A stretch of DNA of 64,000 nt from positions 186,001 to 250,000 of the forward strand of contig JBDTSP010000003.1 in assembly GCA_039931065.1 (NCBI GenBank). Direction: 5' to 3'. The translations under genes and the position numbers were made by a program. Source of the stretch: CADEED01 sp039931065 (GTDB taxonomy: Bacteria; Pseudomonadota; Gammaproteobacteria; Steroidobacterales; Steroidobacteraceae). Below, piece by piece: positions 41,577-48,984 of this stretch. Under the pieces are notes generated by a model. That model was not told the DNA's origin. It did not search any database and worked only from the letters and a program-made list of their open reading frames with translations. The number at the start of each line of letters is the position of its first letter. Positions within the stretch are counted from its first letter, which is position 1.

Positions 41577-42005
41577 TTAGTCCGGGCGCGTTAGCAGTAC
41601 AGCCGTGGCATGGCCGGGCCACCACCACGACGCGTCTAGCATCTCGACGGCGAGCGCATACCTGTCTGCGAACTGAAGGCAAGGCTTGGGGCTGCCGTAG
41701 ATATGAGAGCAAATGGCGATCGGTCGAGGCTTTCGTGAACTCGATTCCGCGAGAGCGAAGCACGATCGGTGGTCTATCACCTCTTCCGTGCCCTCAACAT
41801 CACGCGCATTGCGGCCGCGCAATCCGAGTAGCTGACCAGTGGTGAAGCGCGGGACGGCGACCCATCCGCGTGACGAGGCAAATGCTTCCCGTTCACGGCG
41901 TCGCAGCTCTTGCAAGGATTCCCACGCCGCATTGAGTTCGCGCTTCGTCACTGCGCGTTCGACCGCACGCCGAGCCGCGACGATGTCTTGCAGGCGGGCG
42001 TTCAT
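41577..42005 (-). CDS. Small hypothetical protein upstream of primase-helicase
   Basis: The 142-aa protein has a helical, charged N-terminal 50 residues (RELNAAWESLQELRRREREA) and a C-terminal half rich in Cys, Trp and Pro (ICSHIYGSPKPCLQFADRYA). No family is recognised. It ends 6 bases before the primase-helicase start and so is probably cotranscribed and used in element replication or control. Confidence 0.65.
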   Translation of the reverse strand: MNARLQDIVAARRAVERAVTKRELNAAWESLQELRRREREAFASSRGWVAVPRFTTGQLLGLRGRNARDVEGTEEVIDHRSCFALAESSSRKPRPIAICSHIYGSPKPCLQFADRYALAVEMLDASWWWPGHATAVLLTRPD

Positions 42006-42093
42006 AAACCCACCATCGTGCGATCACACGAACTTAGGCGGTCGGCGCGGAAAATGTTCGCGCGTCTTTCTTGAGAATGCGTCACCACGGTGG

Positions 42094-42336
42094 TTAGGTG
42101 GCAGCGATGGCGCCGGGGCGCGGGCCCACGCCACGCGGGAGCGCGTTGATCCACGCGTCCACTTCGTCTTCCCTCCATACCGTACAGCGCCGGCTGATCG
42201 AGATGGGCGAAGGGAAAGTGCCGCTCGCGATGCGCTGATAGATTGCGCTCTTGCCGAGCGACGTCTTTTCGGAGACGTCACGAAGGCGCAAGAGACGCGG
42301 GTGCGCGGCGACCGGGGAATTTGACGGGGAATGCAT
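42094..42336 (-). CDS. alpA: AlpA-like helix-turn-helix regulator
   Basis: The start is the ATG at 42336, with GGAG six bases upstream (an ATG at 42348 lacks one). The 80-aa product is a MerR-like small DNA-binding protein: LLRLRDVSEKTSLGKSAIYQ, RIASGTFPSPISISRRCTVW and EDEVDAWINAL. AlpA regulators activate excision or integrase expression in P4-like elements and PICIs. It sits between replication genes and the integrase, as in those elements. Confidence 0.88.
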   Translation of the reverse strand: MHSPSNSPVAAHPRLLRLRDVSEKTSLGKSAIYQRIASGTFPSPISISRRCTVWREDEVDAWINALPRGVGPRPGAIAAT

Positions 42337-42444
42337 GTTCGGCTCCATCGTTGTGCGATGGAACCAGGATGCCGGATTCTGGTAGTTAGCGGATTCGCGC
42401 GGGCGGGACAAGAACCCCTTGCGGATTAGGCGCTTAGCGGAGCG

Positions 42445-43068
42445 CTAAATTGTTTCGGCAGATTTTTTAGCAGCAATGTACAGCGCGGCGCGGTCGCGCA
42501 TCTCGTCATCGACCACTCGAATCGCCAGAATGCGGGAACACTTCAACTTCGCCTCGGCGTGAGCGATGAGTTGCTCTGCAAGATATTCGGCGTCGCTCGC
42601 GCCAGACGGCACGACTAGCGCTTCGGCACCGTCGATCGTTCGTCGCTCCAAGCGAAACCGCCTAACGTCGCCGCGCACGCTGTCCGTCCCCCCGCCCCAC
42701 GAGTCGGCAATTTCCTTTTGCGCGTCGGCCACGCTGGCCGCGTCCTGGTTCTCGGCTTTCTTCCGCACCACGTGGAAATGCACCGCACGGTTCAGGCTCA
42801 AGATTGGACCGGGCAGCGTCGGCTTGCGGTAATTAAGTCCTTCGAGCGCGTCCGAGTTTGCCGCGAGTGCGCGCAACAGAACCTCCAGTGGGAGATTCCA
42901 CGCGTCCCGTGCTGGCGGCTCGCCCTCCGCGGTGCGGGTTCTAATCGGTTCGTGGTGTGCCGCCACTGCATCGGCAAGCTTGGACAGCCATTTGCTCTCG
43001 TACTCGACCACGACCCAATCGAGCGCCGGATGTTCTTTGAAGCCCAGACGCGGCCAATTGTCGCTCAC
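42445..43068 (-). CDS. Hypothetical protein coupled to the integrase gene
   Basis: The 207-aa product starts at the GTG at 43066-43068, overlapping the integrase stop as GTGA. It is charged and mostly helical, with YESKWLSKLADAVAAHHEP, EVLLRALAANSDALEGLNYR and a C-terminal section ASDAEYLAEQLIAHAEAKLK. I recognise no family. Coupling to int suggests a role in integration, excision or element maintenance. Confidence 0.65.
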   Translation of the reverse strand: MSDNWPRLGFKEHPALDWVVVEYESKWLSKLADAVAAHHEPIRTRTAEGEPPARDAWNLPLEVLLRALAANSDALEGLNYRKPTLPGPILSLNRAVHFHVVRKKAENQDAASVADAQKEIADSWGGGTDSVRGDVRRFRLERRTIDGAEALVVPSGASDAEYLAEQLIAHAEAKLKCSRILAIRVVDDEMRDRAALYIAAKKSAETI

Positions 43069-44297
43069 GCTGCCGCGCTCCGCGCTTCGCGACGAATCGG
43101 TGTCACGTTGGGCGACTTCTTCAGTCCGTCGAGATAGTCGGCCCACGCCTGCATCATCTTCCGTCGCTCGGCGAGACGCTGCGCCTTGTTGTACGCCGCG
43201 CGAACCTTATTTCGCTCGGCGTGCGCCAGCTGAAGCTCGATCAAATCCGGGTGATGCCCCAATTCGTTCAGCAATGTGCTCGCCATGCTCCGGAAGCCGT
43301 GCCATGTCATCGTGTCGCCGTCGTAGCCCATCCGGCGCAGTGCCGCCGTGATCGCGTTCTCCGACAGCGGCCGGTCTCGACCGCGCAGCGAGGGGAAAAC
43401 GAGCCGCCCGTCCCCGGTGAATTGCTCGACAGCCCGAAGCACCGCCACGGCCTGCGTTGAAAGCGGCACCACGTGGGCGTCGCCCATCTTCATGCGCTCG
43501 CCCGGGATTCGCCACGTGGGCTCGTCGCTGTCCAAATCGAACTCGGCCCACTCTGCCGCCCGCAGCTCCCCCGGCCGCACGAACACCAACGGCGCGAGCT
43601 TCATTGCCGCCTCGGTCGTAGGCTGGCCCTTGTAGCCGTCAATTGCGCGTAGCAGCTCACCGACCTTCGTCGGCTCGGTGATCGCGGCATGGTTCGTCAC
43701 GGTAAGGGGTGTCAGTGCCCCGCGCAGATCGGCCGTAACGTCGCGCTCGGCGCGGCCCGTCTGGATCGCGTAGCGAAGCACCTGCCCCACGCGTTGCTTC
43801 GTCCGATGGGCGGTTTCGTGCTTGCCGCGCGACTCGATCCGGCGAAGTACCAGCAAGACCTCCGGCGCCGTGATCGATTTCACGGGTTTATTGCCGAGCC
43901 GCGGATAAATCAGGTCGTCGAACGTCCACCGAGCCTTGGCGAGCGTCTTCGGCGTGAACGGCTGCTTCGCCAGCCACTCTTCGGCGATGGCTTTAAAGGT
44001 GTCGTCCTGCGCCTCGCGCTCGGCGCGCTTCGCCGCCGCCGGATCGATGCCCTTCGCGATCTGCCGGTGCACCTCGTCGCGCTTTGTGCGCGCCATGGCG
44101 AGCGAAACCGCTGGATATTCCCCGAGGCCGAGCATGTTTTCCCGGCCCCGAAAGCGATACCGCAGCCGCCACAGCTTCGAGCCGGCTTCGGTCACGAGTA
44201 GATAGAGCCCGTGACCGTCGGGCAGCTTGAACGCCGAGCGCTGCGCCTTCGCGCTGCGAATGCGGGTATCGGTGAGTCGATCGACGAGACGAGGCAT
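43065..44297 (-). CDS. int: Tyrosine integrase, P4-like (DUF4102 N-terminus)
   Basis: The 410-aa protein has the DUF4102-type N-terminal arm-binding domain (KLPDGHGLYLLVTEAGSKLW, GLGEYPAVSLAMAR), a core-binding SAM-like region (FKAIAEEWLAKQPFTPKT), and the catalytic domain with Arg in VRPGELRAAEW, HGFRSMAST (His and Arg) and the Tyr in VRAAYNKAQ. It cuts and joins the attachment sites of the element. It sits 163 bases from the intact tRNA-Arg. A CGGGTACG site 2 bases upstream of the start suggests autoregulation. Confidence 0.95.
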   Translation of the reverse strand: MPRLVDRLTDTRIRSAKAQRSAFKLPDGHGLYLLVTEAGSKLWRLRYRFRGRENMLGLGEYPAVSLAMARTKRDEVHRQIAKGIDPAAAKRAEREAQDDTFKAIAEEWLAKQPFTPKTLAKARWTFDDLIYPRLGNKPVKSITAPEVLLVLRRIESRGKHETAHRTKQRVGQVLRYAIQTGRAERDVTADLRGALTPLTVTNHAAITEPTKVGELLRAIDGYKGQPTTEAAMKLAPLVFVRPGELRAAEWAEFDLDSDEPTWRIPGERMKMGDAHVVPLSTQAVAVLRAVEQFTGDGRLVFPSLRGRDRPLSENAITAALRRMGYDGDTMTWHGFRSMASTLLNELGHHPDLIELQLAHAERNKVRAAYNKAQRLAERRKMMQAWADYLDGLKKSPNVTPIRREARSAAA

Positions 44298-44298
44298 A

Positions 44299-44351
44299 CG
44301 GGTACGACGCGGAGTTGAATTGAACGTACCCGCATTTATACCCGTACCCGC
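44299..44351. promoter_or_regulatory. Right-end integrase arm-type repeats
   Basis: CGTACCCGC occurs at 44325-44333 and 44343-44351, with an inverted CGGGTACG at 44299-44306. The same word appears in three copies near attL. The cluster lies between the int start codon and the tRNA, where an integrase promoter and arm sites would be. Confidence 0.6.
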
Positions 44352-44459
44352 TTCCGGCTGTCCATGGACGACCCCGGAGGGTGCAGTACGTTAAATCTGT
44401 GCTTTTCAGTGGTTTAGCGTACGTTTGCGGAGGTCGGTGGAGGGTGGCGGACCCTCAAA

Positions 44460-44482
44460 TGGCGCCCCCGGCCGGAGTTGAA
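44460..44482 (+). repeat. Right attachment site (attR core) within tRNA-Arg
   Basis: Identical to 26845-26867 over 23 bases. It covers the 3' acceptor and T-arm end of tRNA-Arg, including the encoded CCA. The host retains a functional tRNA at this end. Confidence 0.93.
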
Positions 44483-44535
44483 CCGACGACCTACCGCTTA
44501 GGAGGCGGTCGCTCTATCCACTGAGCTACGGGGGC
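44460..44535 (-). tRNA. tRNA-Arg (anticodon CCU)
   Basis: A 76-base cloverleaf on the minus strand: acceptor GCCCCCG paired with CGGGGGC, discriminator G and encoded CCA, D-arm GCTC/GAGC, anticodon stem ACCGC/GCGGT with loop CTCCTAA (CCU), T-arm CCGGC. It reads AGG codons. Its 3' end is the island's integration target. Confidence 0.96.
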
Positions 44536-44662
44536 GTCGTGCGGAGTTTAATCGGAGCTGAAGAGCAACTCACGAAGGGGTCGATGCCCCTCGCTCGGTT
44601 TCCATCAGAGCGCTGCCATTTCGGGCATCGCCCCTTTTGAACCCCGGGCGCGAGCCCGTGAA

Positions 44663-44738
<76 letters not shown>

Positions 44739-44837
44739 ACACGAGAAACCGGACTTTCGAAGCCCAGGGCTTCGAAGGGCCGCGATTCTAGCATCGGGGC
44801 TGGCCTCGGCAAGCGAAACACTCTTAATATCCGGCAC

Positions 44838-45299
44838 ATGCTTGACACCGGCGACAAAGCGCCCGAGTTCACCCTGCCCGACCAGGATGGGCACGACATC
44901 TCGCTGACCAGCATGCTCAAGGACGGCCCGGCCATTCTGTTCTTCTATCCGGCCGACTTCACACCGGGGTGCACGCGCGAGGTCTGCTCGATCCGCGATA
45001 TCCACCGGGAAATCAGCCGTGCGGGCCTTACCGTGGCCGGCATCAGTCCGCAGAGCCCGGAGAGCCACAAGCGCTTTCGCGAGAAGCACAGCCTGCCCTT
45101 CACGCTGCTGTCTGATGAGACCAAGGAAGTCATCAAGATGTTCGGGGTCAACGGGCCGCTGGGATTCTGGGTGCAGCGGGTGACGTATCTGATCGACCAG
45201 AACCGCGCCATTCAGGGGCGCGTGAAGGCGCATTTTTCGATCGCCGAGCACGAGGAATTCATCCGCAAGGCCGTCGAGATTCGCGCGACCCCCACCTGA
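44838..45299 (+). CDS. bcp: Peroxiredoxin, Bcp/PrxQ type
   Basis: The 153-aa protein is read from the ATG at 44838; longer upstream frames pass through the tRNA-Ala. The core is DTGDKAPEFTLPDQDG, and FYPADFTPGCTREVCSIRD holds the peroxidatic Cys and the nearby resolving-type Cys of PrxQ. It reduces peroxides with thioredoxin. Later blocks VAGISPQSPESHKRF and FTLLSDE fit. It stands alone between tRNA-Ala and a convergent phosphatase gene. Confidence 0.93.
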   Translation: MLDTGDKAPEFTLPDQDGHDISLTSMLKDGPAILFFYPADFTPGCTREVCSIRDIHREISRAGLTVAGISPQSPESHKRFREKHSLPFTLLSDETKEVIKMFGVNGPLGFWVQRVTYLIDQNRAIQGRVKAHFSIAEHEEFIRKAVEIRATPT

Positions 45300-45320
45300 A
45301 TTAAATCGGCATGTCCCCTT

Positions 45321-45905
45321 TTAGTATTTCATCCGCAACACCGACGCCTTGCCGATGGTCGGCACGGTGACGACGTACAGCGTATCGAACTCCTCTTCAC
45401 CGATCGGCGGCACATCTTCGGCACCGCTCAGCGCCGCGACGATCTCGGGCACCGTATTGCTGTGACCGATGATGAGCGCCACCGACCCGAGGTTCTCGCG
45501 CAGCACCCTTCGGGCCAGCACGGACGAATCGGTCTTGGCGTCGACCACTTCGCCCGGGATGTTCAACCGCTGCTCGAGCGCCGCCGCGGTCTGCTGCGTA
45601 CGCCGCGTGTTGGTGACATAAACCTTCTGCACCCGGCCGAACATTTCGCTGTCGCCGAACATCTGCGCCAGCCGCGTGGCGCGTTTTTCGCCTTCGGGTG
45701 ACAGCGGCGCGTCGCTGATGGCGCTCAGTTCCTTCTCGGCGTGACGTACAAGCACCACGGTGGTGGTGGTCGCGGAGTTCCAGTAAACGACAGCCGCCAC
45801 GAGAACGACGATGCCGCCCAGGGCTAACAACCACAGCGGCGCGAGGAACGTGCGACGGCGCCGCGTGAGCGACGGGGTTCCAGAAGGCGTTTCAGCGGGT
45901 TTCAT
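45321..45905 (-). CDS. Membrane-anchored histidine phosphatase family protein
   Basis: The 194-aa product, from the ATG at 45905, has one N-terminal membrane helix (FLAPLWLLALGGIVVLVAAV) and a periplasmic phosphoglycerate-mutase-like domain. VVLVRHAEKE holds the phosphorylated His, YVTNTRRTQQTAAALEQRL the Arg-containing helix and IIGHSNTVPEIV the second His. Substrates in this branch vary, so none is given. A piece of the GGGGAC repeat abuts the stop codon. Confidence 0.85.
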   Translation of the reverse strand: MKPAETPSGTPSLTRRRRTFLAPLWLLALGGIVVLVAAVVYWNSATTTTVVLVRHAEKELSAISDAPLSPEGEKRATRLAQMFGDSEMFGRVQKVYVTNTRRTQQTAAALEQRLNIPGEVVDAKTDSSVLARRVLRENLGSVALIIGHSNTVPEIVAALSGAEDVPPIGEEEFDTLYVVTVPTIGKASVLRMKY

Positions 45906-46083
45906 GGCGAGGCGGATGATAAGCCCATTCCATTGAATGGGGTCGGGTCCCGCATCGGTGCCGTTCTCGTTTCCCGGCAAGCTGCAGATCCCTCATGCGC
46001 GATTTCTCCGATTCGTAATGAAAAAAGGGGACAGACCGCGAGGCCTGCCCCCTTTTGCTAGCAAATGGGGAGTGTCCCCATTA
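45906..46083. repeat. Gene-free interval with GGGGAC-type palindromic repeats
   Basis: AATGGGGTCGGGTCCC at 45936-45951 is one short copy. A longer unit (46019-46083) has AAAAGGGGACAGACC, then CCCCCTTTTGCTAGCAAATG and GGGAGTGTCCCC, and it runs into the stop codon of the GH43 gene. The second part is nearly identical to the copy inside ureD (57838-57880). The element resembles REP/RAYT-linked palindromes of gammaproteobacteria, as judged by sequence style only. Confidence 0.75.
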
Positions 46084-47202
46084 TTCCTGGAACGGATCGA
46101 TGGTCTGGATCGTGCCGTCGTCGTTGTAGTGGATCTCGATCGGCTGCTTCATGTTGCGCAGATGGGTGTCGCCGTTCGACACCTGGCTGTCGTGATAGAA
46201 GATGTACCACTTGCCATCGACCTCGGCGATCGAGTGGTGGTTAGTCCAGCCGAGCACGGGCTCGAGAATCCGGCCCTTGTAGGTGAACGGACCGTAGGGT
46301 GACTTGCCCATCGCATACGCGATGAAGTGCGTGTCGCCGGTCGAGTACGAGAAATAGTAGTTTCCTTTGTACTTGTGCACCCACGACGCCTCGAAGAAGC
46401 GGCGGTCGTGATCCTTCGACAACAACAGCTTGCCGTTCTCGTCGACGATTTTGACGTCCTTCGGTTTCTCCGCGAACTCGAGCAGCGTCTTGTCGAGGCG
46501 CGCGATCTTCGGCAGCAACGCCGGCTCGTCATCCGCCGGCTGTGCATCGTCGTCGGCCTTGTACGCGCCCGACTTCCACTTCTGCAGCTGACCGCCCCAC
46601 AGACCGCCGAAGTACATGTAGTACTTGCCGTCGGTGTCCTTGAACACGGCCGGGTCCATGCTGAAGCTGTTCTTGATCGCTTCCGGTTGTGCCTTGAACG
46701 GGCCGGCGGGCGTATCGCCCACGGCGACGCCGATCCGGAACACGTCCTGTTTGTCCTTCACCGGGAAATACAGGAAGTATTTGCCGTCCTTCTCTGCCGC
46801 GTCCGGCGCCCACATCTGGCGGCCGGCCCAGGGCACATCGGCAAGATCGAGCGCGACGTCGTGCACGGTGACCTTTCCACCGATGCCGTCGAGCTCGATC
46901 GGCCGGTAATCACGCATGGCGAAGTGGCTGCCGAGGTCGTCCTGCGGAATGCCGGCATCGATGTCGTGCGAACCGTAAATCCAGATCTTCCCCTCGAAGA
47001 CATGGGCGGACGGGTCGGCCGTGTAAATCTCGGCCAGCAACGGCTGGGTCAGGAACTTCGCCGGGTCGATGGTCGGCGGCGCTTCGGGCTTGGGTGCTTC
47101 AGCTACCGGCGGCGGCGGTGGGGGCTCTTTCTTCGCGCATCCGGCAAGAAAGGTGGTTGACGCAGCAATACTGGTGATTGCCACGAATAAGGATCGTTGC
47201 AT
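46081..47202 (-). CDS. Glycoside hydrolase family 43 lipoprotein
   Basis: The 373-aa protein starts at the ATG at 47202. A lipobox LAGC (ASTTFLAGCAKKE) and Pro-rich spacer precede the five-bladed beta-propeller. Catalytic acids are in TADPSAHVFEGKIWIYGSHD (base), SMDPAVFKDTDGKYYMYF (pKa-tuning Asp) and RRFFEASWVHKYKGNYYFSY (acid Glu). GH43 enzymes cleave arabinose or xylose side chains of plant hemicellulose. As a lipoprotein it would act at the outer membrane. Its stop codon lies in a repeat unit. Confidence 0.9.
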   Translation of the reverse strand: MQRSLFVAITSIAASTTFLAGCAKKEPPPPPPVAEAPKPEAPPTIDPAKFLTQPLLAEIYTADPSAHVFEGKIWIYGSHDIDAGIPQDDLGSHFAMRDYRPIELDGIGGKVTVHDVALDLADVPWAGRQMWAPDAAEKDGKYFLYFPVKDKQDVFRIGVAVGDTPAGPFKAQPEAIKNSFSMDPAVFKDTDGKYYMYFGGLWGGQLQKWKSGAYKADDDAQPADDEPALLPKIARLDKTLLEFAEKPKDVKIVDENGKLLLSKDHDRRFFEASWVHKYKGNYYFSYSTGDTHFIAYAMGKSPYGPFTYKGRILEPVLGWTNHHSIAEVDGKWYIFYHDSQVSNGDTHLRNMKQPIEIHYNDDGTIQTIDPFQE

Positions 47203-47255
47203 GGTTCGCGCTCTCGTGTAATGGAAGGGTCCGCGAGCGGAAAATACCACTTCGA

Positions 47256-47906
47256 TCAGGAGTTGGGCATCACCGCCAACTGCAGGTGCGCCGGCTGCGG
47301 TACGGCGAGGTAGACCCCGCTCTCCTGCGGCTGCGACACCCAGACATATCCCGCTTGCTTCGCGTCTATGTCCCAGCTCAGGTTGCGCCCCTGGTGCACG
47401 ATCTCGCCGCGGATACGCGCCGGCCGATCGAGGTAGATCAACAGCAGTCGCGTGCCGGTATCCGTGTCTAACCACTCACTCATGCCGAGCGGCAAACCAC
47501 CGTCTTTCGGCACGATGAACGGCGAGACGCGTGCGACCCGAGCGGCAGCCGGTTCGATGGTCATCCACTTCTGCGAAAACGCCGTGGGAACGAGCGCCGG
47601 ACCGAGACGCAGATGGCGCACGTTCAAATTGATGGTGAAAGTCAGGTCCGGGCGCAACTCGACGGGCGCAATTTCGCCCTCATTCGGCGACCCGTAAATG
47701 TCGCCGACGACATAAGGCACCCACAGTCGCAGCGGCTCCCTGGGGCCCGCCCGCGGAGTCTTCAGATCCGCCTCGTAGAAAGCCACCTGGGAATTGATCA
47801 CCCAATCCGGATGCGGCGGGGTCGCATCCTCGCTGCGCGGACCGCAGCCGGCGAGAACGGCTAACAGCAAGGAGGCAGCGGATAGAGAGGCGGCACGCAG
47901 ATTCAT
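47256..47906 (-). CDS. Hypothetical lipoprotein
   Basis: The 216-aa product from the ATG at 47906 has a lipobox (LLLAVLAGCGPRS) and a beta-rich body: WVINSQVAFYEADLK, FTINLNVRHLRLG, and SWDIDAKQAGYVWVSQ. The family is not recognised. It lies 53 bases upstream of the GH43 gene on the same strand and may be cotranscribed with it. Confidence 0.7.
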   Translation of the reverse strand: MNLRAASLSAASLLLAVLAGCGPRSEDATPPHPDWVINSQVAFYEADLKTPRAGPREPLRLWVPYVVGDIYGSPNEGEIAPVELRPDLTFTINLNVRHLRLGPALVPTAFSQKWMTIEPAAARVARVSPFIVPKDGGLPLGMSEWLDTDTGTRLLLIYLDRPARIRGEIVHQGRNLSWDIDAKQAGYVWVSQPQESGVYLAVPQPAHLQLAVMPNS

Positions 47907-48008
47907 GGCCCGCAATTCTACGGTGCGCGGCGTTGATCGCGACGACCGCATGGATTTCTGCGACGCTATCGGCAATAACCAGCCTCGCCTCATGAATGGA
48001 GCTTCCCA

Positions 48009-48410
48009 ATGATCCTGCTCGTACTGCTCGTGCTCGCGCTGTTCGTCATCCAGACGCTCCTGCCCGGCCGTTTCCGTGAGCCCGCGGCGCCAGGCGAGCC
48101 CGGCAAGCTTCAGGAAAACGTCGGCAATCGAGATCACCAGCGCCCCCTGAACGTGACCGGGCAACGCGCCGCACGTGCACTTGCGAACATGCACGAAGCC
48201 TTGCCGGTCTTTCTGGCCCTCGCCCTGATGAACCTGATCGCAGGATCCGCGGCCGCAATGGCGAACCTGGGCGCGCTGATTTTCCTGATCGCCCGCGCGA
48301 TCTACGTGCCGCTCTATCTGTCCGGCATTTCCTGGCTGCGCAGCCTGGTCTGGGCGGGTGGCTGGGTCGGCCTGATCCTGATGCTGATACCGCTGCTCGA
48401 CCGGGCCTGA
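48009..48410 (+). CDS. MAPEG-family membrane protein
   Basis: The 133-aa protein has four predicted membrane helices, starting MILLVLLVLALFVIQTLL. It has the MAPEG core: RAARALANMHEALPVFLALA and LIFLIARAIYVPLYLSGI. Members include membrane glutathione transferases; bacterial ones are mostly uncharacterised. It ends just before a bidirectional terminator. Confidence 0.86.
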   Translation: MILLVLLVLALFVIQTLLPGRFREPAAPGEPGKLQENVGNRDHQRPLNVTGQRAARALANMHEALPVFLALALMNLIAGSAAAMANLGALIFLIARAIYVPLYLSGISWLRSLVWAGGWVGLILMLIPLLDRA

Positions 48411-48415
48411 AAATG

Positions 48416-48450
48416 AAAAGCCCCCGGCGCATCTCACGCCGAGGGCTTTT
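48416..48450. terminator. Bidirectional terminator
   Basis: AAAAGCCCCCGGCG pairs with CGCCGAGGGCTTTT (one mismatch bulge) around CATCTCA. The A-run on one side and T-run on the other serve both the MAPEG gene and the convergent lipoprotein gene. Confidence 0.9.
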
Positions 48451-48473
48451 CAACCACTAGAACTCGAATCGGG

Positions 48474-48887
48474 TCAGGAGTTTTCCTTCTCCATCTGTTC
48501 GCGCAGCAGCTTGCGGTCTTCCTTCATCTGCTTCGTGTCGATCGGGCGGATTTCCTTGATCAAGCAGCGGTCGCGTCCAACAATCACCTTCTCGAATTTG
48601 TCGACGGTGCTGCCCGTCGAGGTCACGGCAATCGTCTGCGCGAACTCGAGGTCCGGGCAATAACCGGTGACCGTGAGTAGATAGGCTTTGTTGATGCCGG
48701 ACCAGACCACGAGTTGGTCTTTCGAAACCGCCGACCAGCCGTCGTAGTTGCCCAGGTAGAACGATTTGACCGGCTCACCCGCATACTCGGTGTAGTCGAG
48801 CTTCGGCCCGTTGAGCTTGGCGAGTGTGCTCGCACACCCGGCGAGCGAAGCTGCGGCCAGTAATGTTGCGACCAGTGAAATCTTCAT
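48474..48887 (-). CDS. Small lipoprotein, DUF6491-like
   Basis: The 137-aa product from the ATG at 48887 has a lipobox (LLAAASLAGCAS), then VKSFYLGNYDGWSAVSKDQL, YCPDLEFAQTIAVTST and DRCLIKEIRPIDTKQ with two conserved Cys. The features fit DUF6491, of unknown function, common in this group of bacteria. It lies 97 bases downstream of the RND pump gene. Confidence 0.78.
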   Translation of the reverse strand: MKISLVATLLAAASLAGCASTLAKLNGPKLDYTEYAGEPVKSFYLGNYDGWSAVSKDQLVVWSGINKAYLLTVTGYCPDLEFAQTIAVTSTGSTVDKFEKVIVGRDRCLIKEIRPIDTKQMKEDRKLLREQMEKENS

Positions 48888-48984
48888 AAACACCTCTTGC
48901 GAAATACGACTGTCTGGTCGTGAGTGGAGTTCCCGGCCCTCCTGGTTCCTCAAGAAACGTTGATCCATCGGCCATCAAGCCCGT

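Larger units (their letters stand above)
26845..44482. mobile_element. Integrated phage-satellite-like island in tRNA-Arg
   Basis: A 23-bp direct repeat bounds 17.6 kb: 26845-26867 and 44460-44482. The right copy is the 3' end of tRNA-Arg, the usual target of P4-type tyrosine integrases, and the integrase gene lies just inside it. Right-half genes are integrase, a small protein, AlpA-like regulator, another small protein, primase-helicase and terminase small subunit, all on the minus strand. That is the make-up of Gram-negative phage-inducible chromosomal islands. No capsid, portal, tail, lysis or large terminase genes are present. The left half is cargo with visibly lower G+C than the host: defence-type genes and the carrier-protein operon. 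Confidence 0.88.

Noticed and set aside
26845..44482. Intact prophage
   Set aside because: There are no capsid, portal, tail, lysis or large terminase genes; the gene set is that of a satellite with cargo.
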